NCBI RefSeq assembly: GCF_036867415.1
Contig: NZ_JBAJHU010000005.1
Location: 186,001-250,000, forward strand
From: Rossellomorea sp036867415
GTDB lineage: Bacteria; Bacillota; Bacilli; Bacillales; Bacillaceae_B
Reading direction: 5' to 3'
DNA length: 64,000 bases
In this document: piece after piece, positions 1 to 7,501 of the stretch
Position numbering within the stretch: position 1 is the first letter of the stretch
How the letters are laid out: the number at the start of each line of letters is the position of its first letter
Translations under genes and position numbers: made by a program
Notes under the pieces: model-generated
Database searches by the model: none
What the model was told of the DNA's origin: nothing
The model's input: only the letters and a program-made list of their open reading frames with translations

Positions 1-225
1 CCCCTTCATCCATAAAGGACGAAAGGGTCATGCTTCCGTGGTACCACCTTGTTTTATCCATCCGGCAGAGCGGAATGAATACACTTGAATTCCATGTAAC
101 GCTGGAAACGTTCTGTTTTAAGACGCTCTAAAGGCAGGTTCACGGACATAGAGGGCGACAGTGCTTTTCAGCCCATGAGCACCGATCTCTTACGCCATTT
201 ATCCGTTACTATTCTTTATCATCGC
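1..225 (-). promoter_or_regulatory. T-box leader, probably proline-specific
   Basis: Read leftward, this holds the T-box core AAGGTGGTACCACG (37-50) followed by an antiterminator/terminator region ending in a GC-rich stem (1-30). Upstream is a Stem I with the AGTA S-turn strand and an opposing GAA-CCT-G strand, which places a candidate CCU (Pro) specifier at 136-138. The controlled gene lies left of the window. In B. subtilis, proI (pyrroline-5-carboxylate reductase) sits next to yqjP and is T-box controlled, so proI is the predicted target. The T-box call is firm. The specifier depends on my alignment of the loop. Confidence 0.85.
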
Positions 226-398
226 TTTAACTTTATATTATAGGTGATTATCTTAAAAAAACAGCTTGTCTGTCAAGGGTTTATTTCAGTATATTCAAAA
301 GATATGAAAAATGACAAAGAAAGGATTAAAATGTACACTAAGAATGAAGGATCATTCATTTTTTTGGAAGATTCAATATACTGGAATGTGGTGGAACA

Positions 399-1364
399 AT
401 GACAACAACTGGTTTTGTGAATAACATTGCTAAAATTACTCTTTCGACACCGTATGCGGTGGGAGATGTCAATGTATATTTGATAAAAGGGGATGTGCTG
501 TCCCTGGTGGACGCCGGGCCGCTTACGGATATTGCCTGGACGCAGCTGACCGGTGCGCTTGACTCTTTAGGCTATTCAGCGGATGATATCGGGCAAATTG
601 TCCTCACGCATCATCATCCCGACCACGCTGGAATGCTGCAGCGGTTTTCGGACTCTGTAAAAATTATCGGGCATAAATACAATCAGTACTGGATCAATAG
701 AGATGAGCGTTTTCATCAGGAATATGATCGTTTTTTCTATCGATTGGGGCTGGAATCAGGACTTCCCGAAGCCTATCTTTCAGCAATCCCTAAATTTAAA
801 AGCCCATTGAAATATATGGGAAACAGAAACTTGGATGAGGCTGTAAGAGAAGGGGATCCTTTACCGGGCATGCCCGGGTGGAAGATCATTGAAACATTGG
901 GGCATGCCCAAAGCCACCTTTCCTTTTACAGAGAAAGTGACGGGGTGATGATAGCGGGAGATCATATCCTTGAGCATATCTCTCCCAATCCGATCATCGA
1001 GCCGCCTTTTGAGGGGGGGACAGAGCGTACCAAACCACTCCTTCAATACAATGATTCGTTGAAAAAGCTAATGAACATCCCCATATCTTATGTCTATACC
1101 GGTCATGGGAAAGAAGTCGCGGATGTTCATGGCCTGATTCCGAAGAGACTCGGGAAACAGGAGGAAAGAGCGGGTTCAGTCCTGGTGATGCTGCAGGATG
1201 GACAGCAAACGGTTTTTGAAATTTGCAAACGTTTATTTCCTTCCGTTTATCAAAAGGAGCTCGGACTTACCTTATCGGAAACGATCGGTCAACTGGATTA
1301 TCTTGAATCTGTCGGATCCATCCGGAAAGAAATTCAAGACAATGTTTACTACTACTATGCGTAA
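399..1364 (+). CDS. yqjP: MBL-fold metallo-hydrolase, YqjP-like
   Basis: This 321-residue protein has the metallo-beta-lactamase fold. The HHHPDH metal motif is at residues 71-76, with a later GHAQSH histidine, a GDH aspartate and a C-terminal GHG histidine, so the set of zinc ligands looks complete. A winged-helix-like tail of about 70 residues follows the hydrolase domain, as in the LACTB2/YqjP group. The substrate is unknown. The ATG start has a GTGGTGGA ribosome site. The next gene starts 15 bases downstream, so the two are probably co-transcribed, as yqjP-yqjQ are in B. subtilis. Confidence 0.85.
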   Translation: MTTTGFVNNIAKITLSTPYAVGDVNVYLIKGDVLSLVDAGPLTDIAWTQLTGALDSLGYSADDIGQIVLTHHHPDHAGMLQRFSDSVKIIGHKYNQYWINRDERFHQEYDRFFYRLGLESGLPEAYLSAIPKFKSPLKYMGNRNLDEAVREGDPLPGMPGWKIIETLGHAQSHLSFYRESDGVMIAGDHILEHISPNPIIEPPFEGGTERTKPLLQYNDSLKKLMNIPISYVYTGHGKEVADVHGLIPKRLGKQEERAGSVLVMLQDGQQTVFEICKRLFPSVYQKELGLTLSETIGQLDYLESVGSIRKEIQDNVYYYYA

Positions 1365-1379
1365 TCGGGGTGAATCGTT

Positions 1380-2174
1380 TTGAATCAAAGAGTCAAAGGG
1401 AAGAACATCATCATAACAGGAGCTTCCGGCGGAATCGGTGAACAAATGGCTTTGAAAGTGGCTGAAAACGGAGGGAATGTGGCTTTGATTGCCCGGCGTC
1501 TGCATTTGCTGGAAAACCTGAAACAAACAATCGAAGCCGACTATCAGACGACGGTTAAGATATATCAGCTGGATGTAGCTCAATACGACGAAATACCCGG
1601 TGTTTTCACCACGATCATGGATGACTTCGGAGAAGTGCACGGCTTAATCAATAATGCCGGCTTCGGGATATTCAAAGAAGCGCATGAAGCCCCTTTTTCA
1701 GTTGTGAAAGGGATGTTTGAAGTGAATGTCCTCGGACTGATTGCATGTACAGGGGAGCTTCTGCCTCATATGCGCAGGCAGGGCTTCGGACATATCATCA
1801 ATATAGCTTCTCAGGCGGGTAAATTTGCTACTCCTAAATCAAGTGCCTATTCAGCATCTAAACATGCGGTGCTCGGGTATACCAACAGCCTGCGGATGGA
1901 AGCATCGCGTTATGGGGTACAGGTGACTGCCGTCAATCCCGGACCGATCGCTACCGACTTTTTTTCGATTGCCGATGAGTCGGGAACATATGCGAAGAAT
2001 GTCGGTAAATGGATGCTTAATCCTCATTTAGTCGCAGAAAAAGTGGTGAATTCGCTATTTACAAACAGAAGGGAAATCAACTTGCCGGTCTGGATGAATG
2101 CAGGCAGTGTCATTTATCAACTATTTCCATCTTTTGTAGAAAAAGTAGGAAATAAACTTTTTTTCAAAAAATAG
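1380..2174 (+). CDS. yqjQ: Short-chain dehydrogenase, YqjQ-like
   Basis: This 264-residue classical SDR has the cofactor-binding TGASGGIG motif near residue 14, the NNAG motif, and a catalytic Ser with YSASK Tyr-Lys. Basic residues after the first beta-alpha unit (ARR) suggest NADP(H). The substrate cannot be read from sequence. The start is TTG, preceded by GGGGTGA. It follows yqjP closely and probably shares its transcript. Confidence 0.85.
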   Translation: MNQRVKGKNIIITGASGGIGEQMALKVAENGGNVALIARRLHLLENLKQTIEADYQTTVKIYQLDVAQYDEIPGVFTTIMDDFGEVHGLINNAGFGIFKEAHEAPFSVVKGMFEVNVLGLIACTGELLPHMRRQGFGHIINIASQAGKFATPKSSAYSASKHAVLGYTNSLRMEASRYGVQVTAVNPGPIATDFFSIADESGTYAKNVGKWMLNPHLVAEKVVNSLFTNRREINLPVWMNAGSVIYQLFPSFVEKVGNKLFFKK

Positions 2175-2223
2175 TGAAACTAAATAGTTCTTTAGTACGT
2201 CTAATCTTATAAGGAGGGAGTCT

Positions 2224-2754
2224 ATGAAAAAACGGTCCATCTTATTCATGCTGTGTGTCTTTTTTCTCATAACCGGATGTCATTCGGGTGGTGCCGGCAA
2301 GCCTCAGCACAATGAAGATTTCATAGGCTTTGCGACTGATATTGATCTTGAGAATGGTAAAGTGCTGATTAACGACATTTGGTTTTCCTTCGATAAAGAA
2401 ACAGAATTTAAATCTGATAAGAAGAAATCTTTACATAGCGAAGATTTAAAAATCGGTCAGAAGGTAAAGGTGAAGTTTGATGGGGCAGCCGGGGAATCTT
2501 TCCCTTCCAATGCCGCTGCACATCAATTTATTTTGCTGACTGACGAACAAAGTGAAAAACAAGGGGATGCGGTGGAACTTGTCGTAAAGGATCCCCGTTT
2601 TTCCCAAGTGGTGATGCAGTCTATGGAGAAGAATCCAACAGGCATGTACTCCCTGCGCTTTAAAGATCTATCCCTCAACAGGGAAGTTCACGTGCTTGTC
2701 AGTATTGATGACAGGCGTGTCATCGTCCCCATTTCAACTACTGCCAATGAATAA
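2224..2754 (+). CDS. Putative lipoprotein of unknown function
   Basis: The 176-residue product starts with a short signal peptide ending in the lipobox LITGC, so it should be lipid-anchored on the outer face of the membrane. The mature part has alternating beta-strand character (IGFATDIDLENGKVLINDIWFSF, then a KIGQKVKVKF segment) that resembles small OB-fold secreted proteins. I do not recognise a named family. The AAGGAGGGAG ribosome site is strong. A terminator follows directly, so the gene ends a transcript. Confidence 0.7.
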   Translation: MKKRSILFMLCVFFLITGCHSGGAGKPQHNEDFIGFATDIDLENGKVLINDIWFSFDKETEFKSDKKKSLHSEDLKIGQKVKVKFDGAAGESFPSNAAAHQFILLTDEQSEKQGDAVELVVKDPRFSQVVMQSMEKNPTGMYSLRFKDLSLNREVHVLVSIDDRRVIVPISTTANE

Positions 2755-2755
2755 G

Positions 2756-2788
2756 AAAGAGCGGTCATCAAAGATCCGCTCTTTTTGT
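2756..2788 (+). terminator. Rho-independent terminator after the lipoprotein gene
   Basis: AAGAGCGG pairs with CCGCTCTT around a short loop and is followed by a T-run. Confidence 0.8.
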
Positions 2789-2905
2789 GTTGATTAGATA
2801 TGTTTTTGAACGGCTTCACGAGCACGGGATCCAGGGAGATTATACAGAAGAAATTAAGGGTATGCATCAATGAACAAGGATTTTGGGCTGTTTTTTAAAA
2901 TCCAT

Positions 2906-2934
2906 GCCTATTTTTCTGCCTTGGTGGAAAACTA
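2906..2934 (+). promoter_or_regulatory. Candidate sigma-G promoter for glcU-gdh
   Basis: GCCTA (2906-2910), a 17-base spacer, then AAAACTA (2928-2934). This is close to the sigma-G consensus (GYATR, 17-18 bases, CATAMTA). The same -10 sequence at the same spacing precedes sleB at 61653. B. subtilis gdh is known to be made in the forespore under sigma-G. The -35 match is 4 of 5 and the -10 match 5 of 7. Confidence 0.4.
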
Positions 2935-2963
2935 GTGTCAGATATGTAAAAGGAAGTGAAGAT

Positions 2964-3818
2964 ATGACAGGAATCTTGTTAGCCCTGATCCCCGCAGTTG
3001 CATGGGGAAGCCTTGTGTTTGTCAGCGTGAAGCTTGGCGGTAATGCCTATAGTCAGACGGTTGGAATCACAATTGGCTCCCTGTTGTTCGCAGCAGGTGT
3101 TTTCTTTTTTAAATCGCCGGAATTGTCCATGCTTGTCTGGGGAGTCGGTTTCATTTCAGGTGTGTTTTGGGCAGTGGGACAAGTCAATCAGCTTGCGAGC
3201 GTCAAGTTTATAGGGGTTGCGAAAACCGTTCCCGTATCTACCGGGATGCAATTGATCGGTACGACCTTATTCGGTGTCCTGGTGTTCAAAGAGTGGACCA
3301 CCATGGAAACCATCATGCTCGGAAGCGGTGCGGTCATCGCTCTGATCATTGGAGTGGTCTTGACCTCCTATACTCAAAAATCAGAGGACAAAGATAACCA
3401 GCAATTAAAGAAAGGGCTTCTTACATTATTTATTTCAAGTCTCGGATACATAGCGTATGTCGTCATTGTCCGCTGGTTCAAAATCGACGGGTGGGAAGCC
3501 ATTTTACCTCAGGCCATCGGGATGTTCATCGGGGCGGTCGCCATCACCATCAGGCATAAACCCTTTGATCAATATACACTCCGGAATATATTGACCGGTC
3601 TCATGTGGGCAGCCGGAAATCTCGGATTGCTGCTCGCACTTCCGAGAATCGGTGTGGCTACAAGCTTTTCCCTGTCCCAGACAGGAATCGTGATTTCAAC
3701 AATCGGAGGTTTGTTCTTCTTAGGGGAAAAGAAATCGAAGAAACAAATTATGCTTGTAATCGCAGGGTGTATCCTCATCATCATCGGAGGGGTGCTGCTC
3801 GGTTTTACCAAAGAATAG
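2964..3818 (+). CDS. glcU: Glucose uptake permease, GlcU family
   Basis: A 284-residue integral membrane protein with about ten hydrophobic segments in two repeats, of the GlcU/RhaT-like sugar transporter family. It begins with the characteristic small-residue-rich LIPAVAWGSL helix. It is expected to import glucose by proton symport. I chose ATG 2964 because AAAAGGAAGTG lies just upstream and the length then matches B. subtilis GlcU. A longer frame from 2883 lacks a ribosome site. gdh follows 60 bases downstream, reproducing the glcU-gdh pair. Confidence 0.88.
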   Translation: MTGILLALIPAVAWGSLVFVSVKLGGNAYSQTVGITIGSLLFAAGVFFFKSPELSMLVWGVGFISGVFWAVGQVNQLASVKFIGVAKTVPVSTGMQLIGTTLFGVLVFKEWTTMETIMLGSGAVIALIIGVVLTSYTQKSEDKDNQQLKKGLLTLFISSLGYIAYVVIVRWFKIDGWEAILPQAIGMFIGAVAITIRHKPFDQYTLRNILTGLMWAAGNLGLLLALPRIGVATSFSLSQTGIVISTIGGLFFLGEKKSKKQIMLVIAGCILIIIGGVLLGFTKE

Positions 3819-3878
3819 ACAGGCAGCCATCGCTGCAACGGTCAGAGCTTTCTGAAAAATAATAAAGGAGGAAGTCAT

Positions 3879-4664
3879 ATGTATTCGGATTTACAAGGAA
3901 AAGTCGTCATTATCACAGGTGCCGCCACGGGGATCGGAAAGTCGATTGCTAAGCGGTTTGCAGAGGAACAATGCAAGGTGATCATTAACTATTTCAGTGA
4001 AGAAGAGAACCCCCGTGCATTATTGAAGGAAATCGAACAGAGCGGGGGCACTGCCTCCATCATTCAGGGGGATGTGACAAAAGAGGAGGATGTGGAAGCC
4101 TTTGTCAAGTTCGCCCACGATACGTATGGCAGTCTCGATATTTATGTGAACAATGCAGGAATCGAAAATGAAGTGCCGTCAGAAAGGTTGTCCCTCGAAG
4201 ATTGGAATAAAGTATTGAATACGAATCTGACGGGAACCTTCCTCGGCTGCCGGGAAGCGGCTGAATATATGCTGGACCATAACATCAAGGGGTCCATCAT
4301 TAACATTTCATCTGTACACGAAATCATCCCATGGCCGCATTTTGCTCATTATGCAGCCAGCAAAGGAGGGGTGAAGCTGTTGATGGAAAGCCTTGCTTTA
4401 GAGTTTGCCCCTGACGGCATACGGGTTAACAACATTGCCCCTGGTGCCATCGATACCCCCATTAACGCAGAAAAGTTTTCCGACCCTGAAAAGAAAAAAG
4501 GGGTTGAGAAACTCATTCCGCTCGGTTACATAGGGGAACCTGAACAAATCGCTTCCTGTGCGGCATTCCTTGCGTCAGAACAGGCAAGCTACGTAACCGG
4601 AACGACATTGATCGCCGATGGCGGGATGACGAAGTATCCAGGGTTTCAAGCCGGCAAAGGGTGA
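3879..4664 (+). CDS. gdh: Glucose 1-dehydrogenase
   Basis: A 261-residue SDR that oxidises beta-D-glucose to gluconolactone with NAD(P)+. Visible motifs are TGAATGIGKSIA near residue 13, NNAG, catalytic ISS and YAASKGG, and the C-terminal GGM segment typical of Bacillus glucose dehydrogenases. Length equals the family norm of 261. The AAGGAGGAAGTC ribosome site is excellent. Paired with glcU it gives a non-phosphorylating glucose route used at spore germination. A strong terminator follows. Confidence 0.92.
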   Translation: MYSDLQGKVVIITGAATGIGKSIAKRFAEEQCKVIINYFSEEENPRALLKEIEQSGGTASIIQGDVTKEEDVEAFVKFAHDTYGSLDIYVNNAGIENEVPSERLSLEDWNKVLNTNLTGTFLGCREAAEYMLDHNIKGSIINISSVHEIIPWPHFAHYAASKGGVKLLMESLALEFAPDGIRVNNIAPGAIDTPINAEKFSDPEKKKGVEKLIPLGYIGEPEQIASCAAFLASEQASYVTGTTLIADGGMTKYPGFQAGKG

Positions 4665-4685
4665 TGTGAGATTTGTTTATGGGTG

Positions 4686-4716
4686 GAGTCTGCTCTTGAT
4701 GGAGCAGACTCTTTTT
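4686..4716 (+). terminator. Terminator of glcU-gdh
   Basis: A perfect 10-bp stem, GAGTCTGCTC / GAGCAGACTC, with a 6-base loop and five T residues. Confidence 0.9.
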
Positions 4717-4757
4717 GGGTTTGTATGCAAAAGTGAATTTGATGGAGGTCCCAGCAG

Positions 4758-4811
4758 ATGTGGAGGATGTTTCACCCTTTTATGAGATTAAAACGGGATA
4801 GTTACAACTGA
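4758..4811 (+). CDS. Possible 17-residue peptide ORF
   Basis: The frame reads MWRMFHPFMRLKRDSYN and has GGAGG nine bases before the ATG. The peptide is basic and aromatic at its start. I see no promoter and do not recognise the peptide. It may be chance, but it is the only frame with a ribosome site in the otherwise empty stretch between gdh and the tandem array. I see nothing else in 4812-4905. Confidence 0.2.
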   Translation: MWRMFHPFMRLKRDSYN

Positions 4812-4905
4812 AATGGGCATTCATTTATATTTTTATTTGAATAAGTAGGTTTTTAAGGCAGTGCTCATCTCTGTATATTCCTCTTGGGACCGGGTAATGA
4901 GGATT

Positions 4906-5025
4906 ATTGCGCCACTTTTTGAAGTATTGCGCCGGATTTTAATTAATTGCGCCATTTTAGGGATAATTGAGCTTCTTTTCAATTTATTGCGTCACTTTCC
5001 CGGTAATTGCGCTGCTTAGAATGAT
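4906..5025. repeat. Tandem array of six 20-bp units starting ATTGCGCC
   Basis: Units start at 4906, 4926, 4946, 4966, 4986 and 5006, exactly 20 bases apart. The left half, ATTGCGCC(A), is conserved: ATTGCGCCA, ATTGCGCCG, ATTGCGCCA, ATTGAGCTT, ATTGCGTCA, ATTGCGCTG. The right half is AT-rich and variable. There are no spacers of the CRISPR type and no supported reading frame. The function is unknown. Confidence 0.85.
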
Positions 5026-5083
5026 TCTTGTTTGTCCCGCGGTGCACTTTAATTGTCGTATGCTACCCGCATCGCTTCAAAGT

Positions 5084-5222
5084 CCTTCCGCTTTTCTGGT
5101 TGTCCAGCTCCGGGGCTTAGAGGCACATGTCATAAGTCAACTCGGCCAAGAAGGCAAAGAACGCCTTCGTGGCCGATTCGCCTTATGCCTCACGCCTCTG
5201 AGCAAAGCCCCTCCGCTTTTCG
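5084..5222. repeat. Structured intergenic repeat, copy 1
   Basis: About 139 bases, bounded on each side by CTTCCGCTTTTC or CCTCCGCTTTTC and containing TGTCCAGCTCC. It can fold into one long hairpin: GGGGCTTAGAGGC (5112-5124) with GCCTCTGAGCAAAGCCCC (5194-5211), then CATAAG with CTTATG, then TCGGCCAAGAAGGC with GCCTTCGTGGCCGA. Copy 2 adjoins it and shares one boundary. Frames read across it are repeat sequence, not genes. Confidence 0.8.
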
Positions 5223-5348
5223 GTTTGTCCAGCTCCGGCGGCTAGAGGCTCGAGACATAAGTCATGCCATCCAAAAAGGCAAAGAGCGCCTTTATGGCTG
5301 CCCTGCCTTATGCTTGTCGCCTCTGAGCGAGCCGCCTCCGCTTTTCGG
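5210..5348. repeat. Structured intergenic repeat, copy 2
   Basis: A second copy in the same orientation. Its outer stem is GGCGGCTAGAGGC (5237-5249) with GCCTCTGAGCGAGCCGCC (5319-5336), its middle stem is CATAAG/CTTATG, and its inner stem is GCCATCCAAAAAGGC with GCCTTTATGGC. The inner stem sequence differs from copy 1 yet still pairs, which argues that the fold rather than the sequence is kept. The remaining bases to 5385 hold nothing I can identify. Confidence 0.8.
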
Positions 5349-5385
5349 TTTCCCAATATTTTAACTCCATTCCCAGTAATTTAAG

Positions 5386-5445
5386 TTGAAAGCGAACGTA
5401 TATTCGTATAAAATCATAGATATAATAAATAAGAACGAGTGTTCG
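5386..5445 (+). promoter_or_regulatory. SOS promoter with two LexA (DinR) boxes
   Basis: TTGAAA (5386-5391), a 17-base spacer, and TAAAAT (5409-5414) form a sigma-A promoter. CGAACGTATATTCG (5393-5406) lies inside the spacer and AGAACGAGTGTTCG (5432-5445) lies downstream. Both match the Bacillus LexA/DinR consensus CGAACRNRYGTTYG with one mismatch each. Binding at either should block polymerase, giving DNA-damage-inducible expression of the next two genes. Confidence 0.85.
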
Positions 5446-5473
5446 ATTATAAGGAGTGAAGGAGGGATGGGAA

Positions 5474-6736
5474 ATGACCGTCGATTACAGCGGGCTGCCA
5501 CATCACAAGATTTTATGCATCGATATGAAGAGCTTTTACGCCAGCTGTTCGGCTGTCATGCTCGGCCTCGATCCGCTCGAATGCCACTTGGCGGTTGTCG
5601 GGGACCCGGACAGGCAGGGGAGCATTGTGCTGGCTGCATCTCCCAGGTTAAAGAAGGACTTTGGCATCAAGACCGGATCGAGGATGTTTGAAATCCCAAA
5701 GGATCCCCGCATCAGGCTCGTGGAGCCGAAAATGGCCACCTACGTACGCATTTCCACTGAAATCACCCGCTTGTTTCATCGCTACGTCCCGAAAGACGCC
5801 ATACATACGTACAGTGTCGATGAAAGCTTCATTAAAATTGACGGGGCCACTCACCTGTGGGGGGACGCCATGACCATCGCCCGGAAGGTCAAAGATGATA
5901 TGGAAAGGGAGTTTCAGCTTCCGTGTGCGATTGGCATCGGACCGAATATGCTTCTCTCCAAACTCTGTTTGGACCTTGAAGCAAAGAAGGAAGGGATTGC
6001 AGAGTGGAGGTATGAAGACGTTCCGGAAAAACTGTGGCCGCTGTCTCCTCTCAGTGAGATGTGGGGAATCGGCCGCCGGCTCGAAAAGACGCTCAACCGG
6101 ATGGGGATCTTCTCGGTCGGGCAGCTGGCGCAGTATGGGGTGGAAAAGCTCGAAGCGAAGTTCGGGATCATGGGCAACCAGCTCTATTACCATGCCTGGG
6201 GTGTGGATTTATCGGAAATCGGGGCGCCGATCATGGAAGGGCAGATCAGCTTCGGAAAGAGCCAGATCCTCCTCAGGGATTACAAGGAGAGGAAGGAAAT
6301 CAAATCTGTCATCCTTGAGATGTGTGAAGAGGTGGCAAGAAGAGCAAGGACGCATAAGAAGGCGGGAAGAACGGTCAGTTTTGGGATCGGATACAGCCAG
6401 GAAGAATTCGGTGGGGGGTTTCACCGCTCAAGGACAGTGGAAGATCCGACCAATATCACGATGGACTTGTACAGGGTCTGTCTCCAGCTTTTCGAAGAGA
6501 ATTATAACGGAAAGACTGTCCGGAAAATATCCATCGCCCTTTCAAATATTACAGAAGATGAAACGATGCAGATTTCTTTATTCGATCCCAAGCGGTGGGA
6601 GAAGCGCGAATTGGGATATGTAGTGGATAAGATTCGCCGCAAGTATGGGTCGGCTTCCCTGCTCAGGGCGGTATCCTATACGGAAGCGGGAACGGCGAGA
6701 CATCGTGCGCGGCTCGTCGGAGGACATAAATCGTGA
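5474..6736 (+). CDS. yqjW: Y-family DNA polymerase, YqjW/UvrX type
   Basis: A 420-residue translesion polymerase. The first catalytic aspartate is D17 in DMKSFYAS, and the second acidic pair is D116-E117 in SVDES. A MWGIGRRLEKTL helix-hairpin-helix segment lies near residue 200. A beta-clamp-binding motif, QISLFD, lies near residue 375, so it should be recruited to stalled forks by the sliding clamp. I chose ATG 5474, downstream of GGAGGGATGGG. The promoter carries two LexA boxes. The next gene encodes a YolD-like protein, the usual partner of this polymerase class in Bacillus. Confidence 0.92.
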   Translation: MTVDYSGLPHHKILCIDMKSFYASCSAVMLGLDPLECHLAVVGDPDRQGSIVLAASPRLKKDFGIKTGSRMFEIPKDPRIRLVEPKMATYVRISTEITRLFHRYVPKDAIHTYSVDESFIKIDGATHLWGDAMTIARKVKDDMEREFQLPCAIGIGPNMLLSKLCLDLEAKKEGIAEWRYEDVPEKLWPLSPLSEMWGIGRRLEKTLNRMGIFSVGQLAQYGVEKLEAKFGIMGNQLYYHAWGVDLSEIGAPIMEGQISFGKSQILLRDYKERKEIKSVILEMCEEVARRARTHKKAGRTVSFGIGYSQEEFGGGFHRSRTVEDPTNITMDLYRVCLQLFEENYNGKTVRKISIALSNITEDETMQISLFDPKRWEKRELGYVVDKIRRKYGSASLLRAVSYTEAGTARHRARLVGGHKS

Positions 6737-6759
6737 CGGGATTCAGGAGGTGAGCAGGC

Positions 6760-7095
6760 ATGATTCGTGACCGTGGAAGAATCAAATGGACGTCCATGAT
6801 GCTGCCGGAGCATGTGAAATTATTACGGGACTGGGCGAAGGAAGATACGTATGAAAAAAGAAAAGAGCTTGATGAACAAGAATTGGAAGTATTGAACGAG
6901 GTGGTGGCGGAAGCGATGGAGTTCGGTAAGCCGGTATCGATCACTCATTATGTACATCATCGGCATGAACAGCTCGTCGGATCCATTCACCATGCTGATG
7001 CGCTGGAAGGGAAGCTGCATGTGGTGGACCGTGAAGGGAAGGTTCACTATATTCGTTTACCGGGCATCTCGGACATCCGTTTTTTTGAAGGGTGA
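6760..7095 (+). CDS. yqjX: YolD-like protein (YqjX)
   Basis: A 111-residue protein of the YolD-like family, opening with RDRGRIKWTSMMLPEH, the family signature. YolD-like proteins are encoded beside Y-family polymerases and are proposed to modulate them; the mechanism is not established. It starts 23 bases after the polymerase stop, with AGGAGGTGAG as ribosome site, so it belongs to the same SOS transcript. Confidence 0.88.
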   Translation: MIRDRGRIKWTSMMLPEHVKLLRDWAKEDTYEKRKELDEQELEVLNEVVAEAMEFGKPVSITHYVHHRHEQLVGSIHHADALEGKLHVVDREGKVHYIRLPGISDIRFFEG

Positions 7096-7116
7096 GCAGG
7101 GTGCCATGTGCCAATA

Positions 7117-7147
7117 AAAAAGAGAGACTTTCGCATTGAAGTCTCTC
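7117..7147 (-). terminator. Terminator of the CDGSH gene
   Basis: AGAGACTT / AAGTCTCT stem. The A-run at 7116-7120 gives the U-tract for leftward transcription. Confidence 0.75.
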
Positions 7148-7158
7148 CGGTTACATGT

Positions 7159-7374
7159 TTATTCCTCATCCAGCACTTTCTCCGCACGTACACAAGATTC
7201 GAATTTCCCCTTGTGAGAAGCATCGCAGAACGGCATATTTGCAGATAAACCGCAGCGGCATAAAGAGAAGACTTGCTTCGTAGGAAATACATTCCCTTCT
7301 GCGTCGATCAGCTCCACATCTCCGCTTACACGAAGAGAACCGTTGTCATTGACTTTGATTTGAGCTTTTGCCAT
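7159..7374 (-). CDS. CDGSH-type iron-sulfur protein
   Basis: A 71-residue protein with the CDGSH ligand set C39, C41, C50 and H54 in CRCGLSANMPFCDASH. This binds a labile [2Fe-2S] cluster with three Cys and one His. It has no membrane segment. The role is probably cytoplasmic electron transfer or cluster handling. It is transcribed divergently from the HesB-like gene at 7502, another Fe-S-related protein. Confidence 0.88.
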   Translation of the reverse strand: MAKAQIKVNDNGSLRVSGDVELIDAEGNVFPTKQVFSLCRCGLSANMPFCDASHKGKFESCVRAEKVLDEE

Positions 7375-7501
7375 GAAAACCCACCCTTTCTATATAATAC
7401 AAAAGTTTCCCCATTATGATAGTAAAGTGAAAGACGGAAAAATGCAATATTATAAAGGAAACAGTGGAAATATGATAGGATGAAAAGGAGGAGGAAGTCA
7501 T

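Noticed and set aside
4906..5025. CRISPR array
   Set aside because: Units are 20 bases with no unique spacers of 30 or so bases, and no cas genes are in the window.
4967..5364. Open frames of 92 and 103 residues across the repeat region
   Set aside because: They are translations of the structured repeats; the two frames share repeated peptide segments only because the DNA repeats, and neither has a ribosome site.
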